Assembly (NCBI RefSeq): GCF_021343995.1
Contig: NZ_JAJTTE010000027.1
Span: 1-64,000, forward strand
DNA from: Pseudonocardia terrae
GTDB lineage: Bacteria > Actinomycetota > Actinomycetes > Mycobacteriales > Pseudonocardiaceae
DNA: 64,000 bases
Reading direction: 5' to 3'
A program made the translations under genes and the position numbers. Position 1 is the stretch's first letter. Each line of letters starts with the position of its first letter. Shown piece by piece: positions 16,337 through 24,681 of this stretch. A model generated the notes under the pieces. That model was not told where the DNA came from, made no database searches, and saw only the letters and a program-made list of their open reading frames with translations.

Positions 16337-16683
16337 GCGTGATGGAACCATAATGTGGTTCTTCGGGCCGCTTCTGCGCGTTATGGAGCCATAGTGCTCG
16401 CCCGAGCCGGACGGTCCGGCGTTATGGAGTCATAGTGCTTGCCCGAGCCTGGCCTTCCCGCGTTATGGAACCACAATGCTCATTTCGAGGCTGACCATCG
16501 TGCGTTGGAGTCATGCCTCGCTCGAACCTGACCCTCGTGCGTCATGGAGCCATAATGCTCGTTGTGAGCCCGACTCTCGTGCGTCATGGAGCCATAGTGC
16601 CCATATGAGCCCGACTCTCGGTCGTTATGGAGCCATAACGCTCATTTGAGCCCGACTCTCGGGCGTTATGGAGCCATGAGTGC
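16337..16683. repeat. Array A: nine palindromic units at a 41-bp period
   Basis: The 20-bp palindrome GCGTTATGGAGCCATAACGC or close variants start at 16337, 16378, 16419, 16460, 16502 (degenerate and shortened), 16539, 16581, 16622 and 16663. Start-to-start distances are 41, 41, 41, 42, 37, 42, 41 and 41 bp. A degenerate tenth copy may lie at about 16296. The 21-22 bp between palindromes are related to each other (consensus near TCATTTGAGCCCGACTCTCGG), so the full unit is a 41-bp tandem repeat. Each core contains ATGG-N2-CCAT. The array fills a 613-bp convergent gap and is markedly less GC-rich than its surroundings. Confidence 0.92.
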
Positions 16684-16828
16684 GCCACGACGACGAGGGC
16701 CGGTGGTTCCGCGATCCGGTCACTCCCCCGGACCCCGGCCCACCGGCCCCCTGGTCGACGCCGATCCGCTCCCCAGCCGACCGACGTCCGCCGCGGCCCG
16801 AAGCAGCCGCGGTGCGTTTCCCTGATCA

Positions 16829-16900
16829 CCGGGACCTCTCGGTCCCGGGCCTTCCTTCCTTCATCACCGGGACTCCCCAGCCCCGGGGTCTTCGTCCCGG
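16829..16900 (-). terminator. Tandem hairpins downstream of the minus-strand gene at 16902
   Basis: A perfect 8-bp stem with a 4-nt loop (CCGGGACC at 16829-16836 and GGTCCCGG at 16841-16848) and a second with 7-bp arms (16867-16873 and 16894-16900) immediately follow the stop codon. No U-tract is visible. Confidence 0.6.
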
Positions 16901-16901
16901 C

Positions 16902-17498
16902 TCAGTACGCCAGGTGGTGGTGCCCCGAGCCGGACCCGACGGCCCGGCGGTGGTGGCGACCCGTGCGCGACGACAGCTCGCCCAGCGCCTGCGGGCCCGT
17001 GTCGGTCAGCGAGGTGTAGGCCGGAGCGGCGGGCGCGTAGGTCGGGACGTGCGCGGCGTAGAGCGGCGCGCGGTCGTAGCCCGCCGACACCGGAACCGGC
17101 TCGGCCTGCGGCACCGGCTGCGCCACCGACCGGGGCACGTACTGCGGGGCGGGTGGCGCCGGCGGCGTGGTGCGGGTGTTCAGCGTGGAGTAGGCCTGCA
17201 CCGGGATCGGTGCGGTCAGCGGGTCACGGCGGAAGTCGTCGAGCGCCTCGGCCGAACGGCGACCGGGCCGGCGGGCCGGGGCCTGCCGGGCGGACTGCTC
17301 GGTCTGCCGCCCACGCCAGCCGCCGACCGTGAGGGCGTGGAAGATCGGCGTCTCCGCCGCGATCTCGGTCCGGCTCGCGTGGCGCCCCGGGAACGGACCG
17401 GTGTCCTCGACGCCCCGCACCCGCACCGTGGCCTTCCGCCGGCCGACCGCCCCGTCGAGGACTCGCTCCCTGTCGGTCACGCCCCGCACCTCCGTCAT
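16902..17498 (-). CDS. Hypothetical protein, Pro/Ala/Tyr-rich C-terminal half
   Basis: A 198-residue protein that I do not recognise. The N-terminal 90 residues are basic and mixed; the rest is Pro/Ala/Val/Tyr-rich low-complexity sequence ending in His/Arg-rich GRHHRR and GSGHHHLAY. No signal peptide or membrane segment is visible. ATG at 17498 has a good GGAGAG ribosome binding site 2-3 nt upstream, supporting a real gene, and tandem hairpins follow its stop. It stands alone between repeat array A and a long divergent intergenic region. Confidence 0.6.
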   Translation of the reverse strand: MTEVRGVTDRERVLDGAVGRRKATVRVRGVEDTGPFPGRHASRTEIAAETPIFHALTVGGWRGRQTEQSARQAPARRPGRRSAEALDDFRRDPLTAPIPVQAYSTLNTRTTPPAPPAPQYVPRSVAQPVPQAEPVPVSAGYDRAPLYAAHVPTYAPAAPAYTSLTDTGPQALGELSSRTGRHHRRAVGSGSGHHHLAY

Positions 17499-18036
17499 CT
17501 CTCCAACTCGCGTCGTCCGTGTGCCGCGCGATGCTGCCATCGGACCTGTCCCCACAGGGCCGTTCGGCGGCACACACCACCCACAACGGGGTCACCTTCT
17601 CGGGGAAACGGGTCGGGTGCGGTCGTTACCCGCTTTCGGGCCATCTCCAGCCATTCGGGTGGCGTAGCGGTCCCACGGGACCGCGTTCGTCGCTCTCCGC
17701 GTCCGGTCGAGCCACTTTCGGGACGCTCCGTGATGCCTCACAGGACCTCACAGGGGCCTCCGGGCGTCTTCCGACGGCCGGGGACCTGCGCCTCCCCCGC
17801 AACCTCACTCGATCGGGACGGGCGCCTCCGCCGACGACCTGCCGGGCCCTCCGGACGATCACCGGAACGACCACCGCCGCGCCGCCACCCCGGCCCGGAC
17901 CGACGACGTCACCGCTGGTCCCCGCCCGATCGATCACGGCGCCCGAGCCCCGCCGGCCGCCACACCTTCGGGCGTGATCGACATCGACCGGCGTGTCGGC
18001 CGGGCCGCCCGCAACGCAAGATCACTACGGTTCTGC
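17499..18036. other. Intergenic region without a recognisable gene
   Basis: About 540 bp between the minus gene starting at 17498 and a possible small ORF at 18037. It should hold the promoter of the minus gene. I see no convincing ORF, RNA gene or repeat in it. Confidence 0.5.
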
Positions 18037-18132
18037 GTGTCACCGCAACCACCGCGAACTCCGCTCCGTCATGGCTCTCTCACCCGAGAGAACCAGCAGC
18101 CGCTCAGAAGGAGGTCAACTACACGGGTGTAA
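18037..18132 (+). CDS. Possible leaderless small basic ORF (31 aa)
   Basis: GTG at 18037 lies 5 nt after a TACGGT -10-like element (18026-18031) and opens a 31-residue basic peptide (begins MSPQPPRTPLRHG). The surrounding DNA is less GC-rich than average. A strong Shine-Dalgarno-like AGAAGGAGGT at 18106-18115 lies inside it but is not followed by a usable start. Evidence is only promoter geometry; it could be a leader for the gene at 18283. Confidence 0.22.
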   Translation: MSPQPPRTPLRHGSLTRENQQPLRRRSTTRV

Positions 18133-18270
18133 TTCCACAGTCCGTAATTGAAGGCCTGGAGTGCTAGGCCAACTCGGTGGATCCTGCAACTCCCCGTCAC
18201 CGAGACGGAGCAGTCCACTGCCACCGAAGACATGACGGTCGATCCGCCCGTGGCGCGATCGAGGAGGGGA

Positions 18271-18276
18271 TACCGT
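18271..18276 (+). promoter_or_regulatory. -10 element of the AI-2E family transporter gene, leaderless
   Basis: TACCGT ends 6 nt before the ATG at 18283. A GAGGAGGGG run ending at 18269 is too far upstream to be an ideal ribosome binding site, which also favours a leaderless start. Confidence 0.45.
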
Positions 18277-18282
18277 GCGCGA

Positions 18283-19584
18283 ATGACCGACGATCGGGCG
18301 GCCGGGACCGGCCCCGAGATCGGCTCCGCCGACGCCGCGGCCCCGCCGCGCACCCCTGAACCTGCGGGAACCCCGGTCCCGCCGCCGTCCCCGGTCGTCC
18401 CCGAACAGCGCAGCCGCCGCAGCGCCGCCTCCTACGTGCCGACCCCGCTGCGCGTGACCTCCGAGGTCGCGGCGCGTACCCTGATCATCGCTGCGGCGTT
18501 CGGCCTACTCGTCTTCCTCGTGATCCAGCTGCGGGTCGTCGTCGTCCCGGTGGCCATTGCGACGCTGATCTCCGCGCTCATGGCTCCGGTGGTGCACTGG
18601 TTGGTCGCGCGCCGGGTGCCGCGCGGCCCGGCCGTGGCGATCACGATCGTCGCGGGGTTCTGCGTCATCGGCGGGCTGCTGACCTTCGTGGTCAACACGT
18701 TCATCGGGGGCTTCGCGCAGCTGCAGGAGCAGCTGACCGCGAGCCTCACCTCGATCCAGCAGTTCCTGGCGCGGCCGCCGTTCAACCTCAGCTCCGAGCA
18801 GCTGCGCAACATCCCCACGCAGATCGGGCAGGCGCTCACCAACAGCCAGGCCAACCTGACGTCGGGCGTGCTGACCACCGCCGCGACGATCACCGAGGTC
18901 GGCGCCGGCCTCGCCCTCACGCTCTTCACGTTGATCTTCTTCCTCTACGACGGCCGGCGGATCTGGACCTTCCTGCTCAAGGCCGCGCCGCGGACCCGGC
19001 GCGAGAAGGTCGACATCGCCGGGCGGCGGGCCTTCGCCACGCTCGTCGGCTACACGCGGGCCACGGTGCTGGTCGCGTTCGTCGACGCGATCGGGATCGG
19101 GATCGGGCTGTGGGCCGTCGGCGTGCCGCTGGTCATCCCCCTGGCGGCGCTGGTGTTCCTCGGTGCCTTCGTGCCGACGGTCGGCGCGGTGGTGAGCGGC
19201 GCGGTCGCGGTGCTCATCGCGCTGGTGGCCAACGGGCCGATCCCGGCGGTGATCATCCTGGCCGTCGTGATCGGGGTGCAGCAGCTGGAGGGGCACGTGC
19301 TCCAGCCGTTGCTGCTCGGCCGGGCCGTCCGGTTGCACCCGCTCGCCGTGGTGCTCGCCGTGGCCGGCGGCGTCGTCGTCGCGGGGATCCCGGGCGCCCT
19401 GCTGGCCGTGCCGCTGCTCGCGGTGCTCAGCGCCGCGATCCGCTCCTTCGTGCGGGACGACGAGCCCCCCGCCCGCACCATCAACGCCGTCGACCCGCAC
19501 GAGGCCAACGCCGAGACCGCGCACCGCATCCGGGTGCCCTCGTGGTGGAGCCGGTTCCAGAGCCGGCTGCGGCGCTCGGGCTGA
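18283..19584 (+). CDS. AI-2E family transporter (YdiK/PerM, UPF0118)
   Basis: A 433-residue polytopic protein. A Pro-rich cytoplasmic tail of about 60 residues is followed by a helix pair, a short loop with basic RRVPRGPAVAI, the long extracytoplasmic amphipathic segment FAQLQEQLTASLTSI typical of the family, and then several helices, including the conserved FLGAFVPTVGAV and QQLEGHVLQPLLLGR motifs. Family members export autoinducer-2 or act as Na+/H+ antiporters; the substrate here is unknown. ATG at 18283 is used although the frame is open upstream to 18148. Confidence 0.9.
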   Translation: MTDDRAAGTGPEIGSADAAAPPRTPEPAGTPVPPPSPVVPEQRSRRSAASYVPTPLRVTSEVAARTLIIAAAFGLLVFLVIQLRVVVVPVAIATLISALMAPVVHWLVARRVPRGPAVAITIVAGFCVIGGLLTFVVNTFIGGFAQLQEQLTASLTSIQQFLARPPFNLSSEQLRNIPTQIGQALTNSQANLTSGVLTTAATITEVGAGLALTLFTLIFFLYDGRRIWTFLLKAAPRTRREKVDIAGRRAFATLVGYTRATVLVAFVDAIGIGIGLWAVGVPLVIPLAALVFLGAFVPTVGAVVSGAVAVLIALVANGPIPAVIILAVVIGVQQLEGHVLQPLLLGRAVRLHPLAVVLAVAGGVVVAGIPGALLAVPLLAVLSAAIRSFVRDDEPPARTINAVDPHEANAETAHRIRVPSWWSRFQSRLRRSG

Positions 19585-19654
19585 GGACACGTCCGGGGCG
19601 GGGAGCGCTCGGGCTGACGTGCCGATCCGGGCCCGCGACGGGAGGATCGGGCGG

Positions 19655-21148
19655 GTGCGATACCTGATCACCGGCGCGACCGGGTACATCGGCGGACGGC
19701 TGGCCCCCCGGCTGATCGAGGAGGGCGGCGCCGACGCGACGGTGCGCTGCCTGGTCCGCGATCCCGGCAAGCTGCGCGACGTGCCGTGGGCCCGGCACGC
19801 CGAGATCGTGCGGGGCGACCTGCTCGACACCGAGAGCGTGCGCCGGGCGTGCGAGGACGTCGACGTCGTCTACTTCCTCGTGCACTCGCTGGCCGACCGG
19901 GACTTCTCCGCGCTCGACCGGCGGGCGGCGCTCATCCTCGCCGAGGCCGCCCGCGCCGCCGGGGTGCGGCGGATCGTCTACCTCGGCGGACTGCACCCGG
20001 ACGGACCGCTGTCCGAACACCTCACCTCACGGGCCGAGGTGGGCGAGGTCCTGCTGCGCAGCGGGGTGCCGACGGCGGCGCTGCAGGCCGCGGTGATCCT
20101 CGGCTCGGGCTCGGCGAGCTTCGAGATGCTGCGCTACCTCACCGAGCGGCTGCCCGTGATGCTCACGCCGCGCTGGGTGCACAACCGCATCCAGCCGATC
20201 GCGGTGCGCGACGTCCTGCGCTACCTGGTCGGCGCCGCCCACCTGCCGCCCGACGTCAACCGGACCTTCGACATCGGCGGTCCCGACGTCCTCACCTACC
20301 TGGACATGATGCAGCGCTACGCCGCGGTGGCGGGGCTGCCGCGGCGCCGGGTCGTCGGTGTCCCGGTGCTCACGCCGCGACTGTCGGCGCACTGGGTCAA
20401 CCTCGTCACGCCGGTGCCGAAGGGCATCGCCGCGCCGCTGATCGAGTCGCTGGTGCACGAGGTGGTGTGCCGCGAGCAGGACATCCTGCGGTACGTGCCG
20501 GACCCGCCCGAGGGCCGCATCGGTTACGACCGGGCCGTCGAGCTGGCCCTGGCGAAGATCCGCCACGGCGAGGTCGAGACGCACTGGTCCGGCGCCGCCG
20601 TCGAGGGCGCGCCGTCGGACCCGCTGCCGAGCGACCCCGACTGGTCCGGCGGCAGTGTCTACACCGACGACCGCGCACAGCCCTGCTCCGCACCGCCCGA
20701 GGAGCTGTGGCGGGTCGTGGTCGGGATCGGCGGCGAGCGCGGCTGGTACTCGTTCCCGCTGGCCTGGTCGGTGCGCGGGTGGATGGACCGGCTCGTCGGC
20801 GGGGTGGGGCTCAGCCGCGGCCGGCGCGACCCCGACCGGCTGCACGTCGGCGACGCGCTCGACTGGTGGCGCGTCGAGGAGATCGAGGACGGCACCCTGC
20901 TGCGGCTGCGCGCGGAGATGAAGGTGCCCGGCCTGGCCTGGCTGGAGATGGGCGTCGGGCCCGGCCCCGGCGGCTCCCGCTACACCCAGCGCGCCGTCTT
21001 CGTGCCCCAGGGGCTCGCCGGCCACCTGTACTGGTGGTCGGTCGCGCCCTTCCACGGCATCGTCTTCGGCGGCATGGTCCGCAACATCACCCGCACCGCC
21101 GAACGCCCGGCCCCGGAGGTCACCGGAGCCGCGCGCAGGGCGTCGTAG
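19655..21148 (+). CDS. NAD(P)H-binding epimerase-like protein fused to DUF2867
   Basis: A 497-residue two-domain protein. Residues 1-290 are an atypical SDR Rossmann domain with YLITGATGYIGGRLA at the N-terminus and VVYFLVHSL in place of the usual active-site strand. Residues 320-490 are a DUF2867 domain (WYSFPLAWSVRGWMDRLVGG and a C-terminal hydrophobic segment ending GGMVRNI). The combination occurs in actinobacteria; the substrate is unknown. GTG at 19655 is chosen because a GGGAGG lies about 10 nt upstream and the Rossmann strand begins at once. Confidence 0.85.
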   Translation: MRYLITGATGYIGGRLAPRLIEEGGADATVRCLVRDPGKLRDVPWARHAEIVRGDLLDTESVRRACEDVDVVYFLVHSLADRDFSALDRRAALILAEAARAAGVRRIVYLGGLHPDGPLSEHLTSRAEVGEVLLRSGVPTAALQAAVILGSGSASFEMLRYLTERLPVMLTPRWVHNRIQPIAVRDVLRYLVGAAHLPPDVNRTFDIGGPDVLTYLDMMQRYAAVAGLPRRRVVGVPVLTPRLSAHWVNLVTPVPKGIAAPLIESLVHEVVCREQDILRYVPDPPEGRIGYDRAVELALAKIRHGEVETHWSGAAVEGAPSDPLPSDPDWSGGSVYTDDRAQPCSAPPEELWRVVVGIGGERGWYSFPLAWSVRGWMDRLVGGVGLSRGRRDPDRLHVGDALDWWRVEEIEDGTLLRLRAEMKVPGLAWLEMGVGPGPGGSRYTQRAVFVPQGLAGHLYWWSVAPFHGIVFGGMVRNITRTAERPAPEVTGAARRAS

Positions 21149-21240
21149 CTCGTACGCACCTCTGCGTATGGAGGCGCGGCGGTCGAGGCGGGACCCTCCT
21201 CGGGCGGACGCAGGCTCCGGCCGGCGTCACCGACGGCGAC

Positions 21241-21258
21241 CGTGACGTGCCGGTCACG
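21241..21258. promoter_or_regulatory. Inverted repeat CGTGAC-N6-GTCACG upstream of the LLM gene
   Basis: Perfect 6-bp arms at 21241-21246 and 21253-21258, 25 bp before the start of the oxidoreductase gene at 21283. It could be an operator; no cognate regulator lies next to it. Confidence 0.35.
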
Positions 21259-21282
21259 CGCGTCGCGGGAGGGAGGTATTCC

Positions 21283-22203
21283 ATGCGGACCAGCCTCATT
21301 CGGTTCCTGAACGACAGCGAGGGCACCTCCCCGGTCGACACCTACGTCCGGGATGTGGCCGCAGCCCACGACTCTGGTTTCCATCGCATCTGGACGGTGC
21401 AGCTGCCGTGGGATCCCGACGTGGTCGTGACGCTCGCGGTTGCTCTGCGCGAGGTCCCCGGGATCCGCCTCGCGAGCGGGGTGCTGCCGATCCAGGGCAG
21501 GCACCCGATGGTGATGGCCCAGGAGGCACTCACCCTCTCGTCATTCGCCGAAGGTCGCTTCGCGCTCGGGATCGGGGTGACCCACGCCCTGGTCAGCGAA
21601 GGCATGTGGGGCATCCCCTGGAACCGGCACGTGAGCCGGATGGAGGAGTACCTCAACTCACTCCTGCCGCTGCTCGAAGGTCGTGAGGCCGCCGTCGAGG
21701 GTGAGACGGTGACCTGCCGCGGCACCATCTCGGTACCGGGGGCTACTCCTCCCGAGGTGTTCCTCGCCGCCCTCGGCCCGCGGATGCTGGACATTGCCGG
21801 TAGGCGCACGGCGGGGACGCTCACCTGGATGGTGGGGCCGCGGACGCTCCGCAACCACGTGGTCCCCACCCTCAGGCGCGCCGCCGAGGGGGCCGCCCGG
21901 ACCGCCGACGTCGCGGCGGCGTATCCCGTCTGCGTCACTGACGATCCGGTGAAGGCGCGCGAGCTCGCCGTCGAGCTCTATGCGCTCTACGGCACGCTCC
22001 CCTCCTACCGCGCGATGCTCGACCGCGAGGGCCTCGACGAGCCGGCCGACATCGCGATCATCGGCGACGAGGACCACGTGGGCAGGAGGCTGAGCGAGCT
22101 GGCCGACCTCGGGGTCGCGGAGTTCACGGCCCACATCTTCGGGCCCTCCCGCGAGGACCGCGACCGGACCTGGGCGACGCTGCGAGAAGCCGCCCAGGCC
22201 TGA
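21283..22203 (+). CDS. LLM-class flavin/F420-dependent oxidoreductase
   Basis: A 306-residue luciferase-like monooxygenase TIM barrel. Typical elements are the GFHRIWTVQLPWDPD segment near residue 33, GIRLASGVLPIQGRHP near residue 60, the GRFALGIGVTH strand near residue 90 and the PEVFLAALGPRMLDIAGRRTAG segment near residue 160, as in F420-dependent LLM proteins. The substrate is unknown. ATG at 21283 has an excellent GGAGGGAGG 6 nt upstream. Its third codon positions are visibly less GC-biased than those of its neighbours, suggesting a more recent arrival. It ends 5 bp from the convergent aldo/keto reductase gene. Confidence 0.88.
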   Translation: MRTSLIRFLNDSEGTSPVDTYVRDVAAAHDSGFHRIWTVQLPWDPDVVVTLAVALREVPGIRLASGVLPIQGRHPMVMAQEALTLSSFAEGRFALGIGVTHALVSEGMWGIPWNRHVSRMEEYLNSLLPLLEGREAAVEGETVTCRGTISVPGATPPEVFLAALGPRMLDIAGRRTAGTLTWMVGPRTLRNHVVPTLRRAAEGAARTADVAAAYPVCVTDDPVKARELAVELYALYGTLPSYRAMLDREGLDEPADIAIIGDEDHVGRRLSELADLGVAEFTAHIFGPSREDRDRTWATLREAAQA

Positions 22204-22207
22204 GTAC

Positions 22208-23107
22208 CTACAGCTCGGTCAGGCCCGCGTCGAGGCGGTCGATCTCGGCGAGGTCGAGCTCGAGCTCGGCGGCGCGGCAGTTGTCCTCGAGGTGCGCGAG
22301 GTCGGCGGTCCCCGGGATCGGGAGCATGACCGACGAGCGCTGCAGCAGCCACGCGAGCGCGACCTGCGGCGCAGTCACGCCGTGGGCCCAGGCGATCTCG
22401 GCGACGGCGCCGCCCGGCTCGGCGAGGGCGCCGGCCGCGACCGGGTGCCACGGCAGGAATCCGATGCCGTTCTCGGTGCAGTAGCGCAGGACGTCGTCGC
22501 TGGCGCGGTCGACGAGGTTGTAGCGGTTCTGCACCGTCGCGACGTCGACGATCCCGCGGGCCTGCTCGATCGTCTCGACCGAGACCTCGGACAGCCCGAC
22601 CTCGGCGATCTTGCCCTCGGCCTCGAGCTCGGCGAGCACGCCGAACTGGTCCGCGGCCGGGACCGTCGGGTCCACGCGGTGCAGCTGGAACAGGTCGATG
22701 CGCTCGACGTCGAGCCGGCGCAGGCTCAGCTCGCACTGCTGGCGCAGGTACTCGGGCCGCCCGCACGGCGTCCACTGCCCCGGCCCCGGACGCAGCTGGC
22801 CCGCCTTGGTGGCGATCGTCAGCCCGTCGTACGGGTGCAGGGCCTCGCGGATCAGCTGCTCGGAGGTCTCCGGCCCGTACGAGTCCGCCGTGTCGATGAG
22901 GTTCACGCCGAGGTCGACGGCGCGACGCAGCACGTCGAGCGCCGCCTTGGGATCGGCCGGCGGGCCCCACACCCCGGGCCCCGTGATCCGCATCGCCCCG
23001 AAACCCAGGCGGCGGACCACGGGTCCCTCGCCGATCCGGAACGTGCCGGCGGCAGCCGCGGGGCCGGCGCCCTCGGCGGCCTCGTTCTGCGAGATGACGC
23101 TGGTCAT
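22208..23107 (-). CDS. Aldo/keto reductase
   Basis: A 299-residue NADPH-dependent AKR barrel. The catalytic tetrad is visible: Asp and Tyr in NLIDTADSYGPE, Lys in TIATKAG, His in FQLHRVDP; the NADP-binding LLQRSSVMLPIPGT segment is near residue 255. A short Ala-rich tail precedes the barrel. ATG at 23107 is used. The gene is divergent from the CoA-transferase pair, with 119 bp between them. The physiological substrate is unknown. Confidence 0.92.
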   Translation of the reverse strand: MTSVISQNEAAEGAGPAAAAGTFRIGEGPVVRRLGFGAMRITGPGVWGPPADPKAALDVLRRAVDLGVNLIDTADSYGPETSEQLIREALHPYDGLTIATKAGQLRPGPGQWTPCGRPEYLRQQCELSLRRLDVERIDLFQLHRVDPTVPAADQFGVLAELEAEGKIAEVGLSEVSVETIEQARGIVDVATVQNRYNLVDRASDDVLRYCTENGIGFLPWHPVAAGALAEPGGAVAEIAWAHGVTAPQVALAWLLQRSSVMLPIPGTADLAHLEDNCRAAELELDLAEIDRLDAGLTEL

Positions 23108-23214
23108 GGGACGAGGGTGGCACCGTGGGTGTCCGCGTCGCCCCCGATCGTGACCAGCACCGCAGGGGTCACGGCGGTCACGTGCGTCCGGTTGCCGCCC
23201 CGGCGCCCGCCCGT

Positions 23215-23220
23215 TAGCTT
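23215..23220 (+). promoter_or_regulatory. -10 element of the CoA-transferase pair, leaderless
   Basis: TAGCTT ends 6 nt before the GTG at 23227. Confidence 0.45.
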
Positions 23221-23226
23221 CGCGCC

Positions 23227-24000
23227 GTGGCCACGATCTCGCCGCTGGCCGACGCCGTCGACGCCCTGGTGCACGACGGCGCGGAGATCGCCTTCGAAGG
23301 GCTCGGCGCGGCGGTGCCCGCGGCGGCGGCCCGTGCGGTGCTGAGGCGCAGGCCGCGGGACCTCACCCTCGTCGGCACCGCACCCGGCCCGGCCGGCGAC
23401 CAGCTCGTCGGCGCGGGATGCGTGCGCAAGCTCGTGTTCTCCCGGCTCGACCCGGGGCTGCACCGCATCCGCGACGCCCTGGTCGCGGGCTGGCCGGCGC
23501 CGCTGGAGATCGAGGAGCACACCCAGGCCGGGATGGCCGCGCGGTACGCCGCCGGCGCCTCCGGGCTGCCCTTCGCGACCGTCCGCGACGGCTACACCGG
23601 GACCGACCTCGCGGCCCTCACGCACGTCGCGACGGTCCGCTGCCCGTTCACCGGCGCGGAGCTCACCGCGCTGCCCGCCCTGCGCCCCGATCTCGCCGTG
23701 GTGCACGCCCGGCGCGCCGACCGGGCCGGGAACGTGCAGCTCGGCGGGGCTCCCGGGGTCCGCAAGGAGGCCGTGCTGGCCGCCCGCCGCGCACTCGTCA
23801 CGGTCGAGGAGGTCGTCGACGAGCTGGAGCCCGAGCACGCCGCCGTCGTCCTGCCGGCGTTCGCGATCACCCTGATCGCGGTGGTGCCCGCCGCCCCGCC
23901 AGACCGGCACGCCTGCGACGACGCGGTGGACCGCTCCTGGGCCGGTGTGTCCGGCGATCGGGTCCGCTTCACGAGCTGGCTGGAGGAGATCCGCGCGTGA
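23227..24000 (+). CDS. CoA-transferase family subunit A
   Basis: A 257-residue alpha-subunit of the class I CoA-transferase fold (GctA/IpdA-like). Visible elements are the AFEGLGAAVPAAAAR start, a conserved DLTLVGTAPGPAGDQLVGAG strand-turn and the PDLAVVHARRADRAGNVQ segment (family: HAQxAD..GNV). It overlaps the beta-subunit gene by 4 bp (GTGA), so the two are made together. Relatives include glutaconate CoA-transferase and the mycobacterial IpdAB steroid-ring hydrolase; the choice between transferase and hydrolase depends on the partner's active site. Confidence 0.82.
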   Translation: MATISPLADAVDALVHDGAEIAFEGLGAAVPAAAARAVLRRRPRDLTLVGTAPGPAGDQLVGAGCVRKLVFSRLDPGLHRIRDALVAGWPAPLEIEEHTQAGMAARYAAGASGLPFATVRDGYTGTDLAALTHVATVRCPFTGAELTALPALRPDLAVVHARRADRAGNVQLGGAPGVRKEAVLAARRALVTVEEVVDELEPEHAAVVLPAFAITLIAVVPAAPPDRHACDDAVDRSWAGVSGDRVRFTSWLEEIRA

Positions 24001-24668
24001 GCGACCAGATGCTCGTCACCGCCGCCCGGATGCTGGCCGATGGCGAGGTGTGCGTGGCCGGCTGCGGGGCGGCCCGGCAGGCCGCCCGGCTCGCCCGCGC
24101 CGTGCACGCGCCCCGGCTGACCGTGCTCGGCGACGACGGCACCGTCGACGGCCTGCCCGCCGCGACCGCGGGCGTCGCCGACCTGGCCTGCTGGCTGCAA
24201 GGCGGCCGGGTCGACGTCGGTCTGCTCGCCGCGGACCAGGTCGACGCCTTCGGCAACGTCAACACCACCGTCCTCGGCGAGTACGACGAGCCCACGAACC
24301 GGCTCGCCGGCGTCGGCGCCACCGCGGAGATCGCGGCCGGCGCGAGCCGGGTCGTCGTGCTCCTGCCGCACCGGCTCCCCGCCTTCGTGGAGCGGGTCGA
24401 CTTCGTGACGGCGCCGGGCGCACTGGCCGGGCCGCTGGACCGGGCACACCTGGGACTGCGCGGGTCGGGGACGGTCGCCGTCGTCACGGACCTGGGCGTG
24501 CTGCGACCCGATCCGGCCACCGCCGAGCTCGTGCTCACCGAGGTCCACCCCGGCGTCACCGTCGACCGGGTACGGGCCGAGACCGGCTGGCCGCTCGAGA
24601 TCGCCGACGAGGTGGGCGTCACCGAGCCGGCCACCGCCGAGGAGGTCGCCGCCCTGCGGGGCGGATGA
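23997..24668 (+). CDS. CoA-transferase family subunit B, catalytic Glu position altered
   Basis: A 223-residue beta-subunit of the GctB/IpdB type. The N-terminal strand GEVCVAGCGAARQAARLARA matches the family. In true CoA-transferases the following strand ends in a catalytic Glu-Ser/Asn-Gly; here the aligned stretch reads TVLGDDG, with Asp where Glu is expected. The VDAFGNVNTTVLG and AEIAAGASRVVVLLPH segments are otherwise normal. The loss of Glu recalls IpdB, which works as a hydrolase. GTG at 23997 overlaps the alpha-subunit stop; the enol-lactonase-like gene starts 14 bp downstream, suggesting a ring- or acid-catabolism operon. Confidence 0.8.
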   Translation: MSDQMLVTAARMLADGEVCVAGCGAARQAARLARAVHAPRLTVLGDDGTVDGLPAATAGVADLACWLQGGRVDVGLLAADQVDAFGNVNTTVLGEYDEPTNRLAGVGATAEIAAGASRVVVLLPHRLPAFVERVDFVTAPGALAGPLDRAHLGLRGSGTVAVVTDLGVLRPDPATAELVLTEVHPGVTVDRVRAETGWPLEIADEVGVTEPATAEEVAALRGG

Positions 24669-24674
24669 CAGGAT
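24669..24674 (+). promoter_or_regulatory. Possible internal -10 element before the lactonase-like gene
   Basis: CAGGAT ends 7 nt before the ATG at 24682. It deviates from TANNNT at the first base, so support is weak. Confidence 0.25.
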
Positions 24675-24681
24675 CGGGCGC

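Noticed and set aside
16337..16683. CRISPR array
   Set aside because: The regular 41-bp spacing with 20-bp palindromes looks CRISPR-like, but the spacers are related to one another, repeats are too short and variable, and no cas gene is present.
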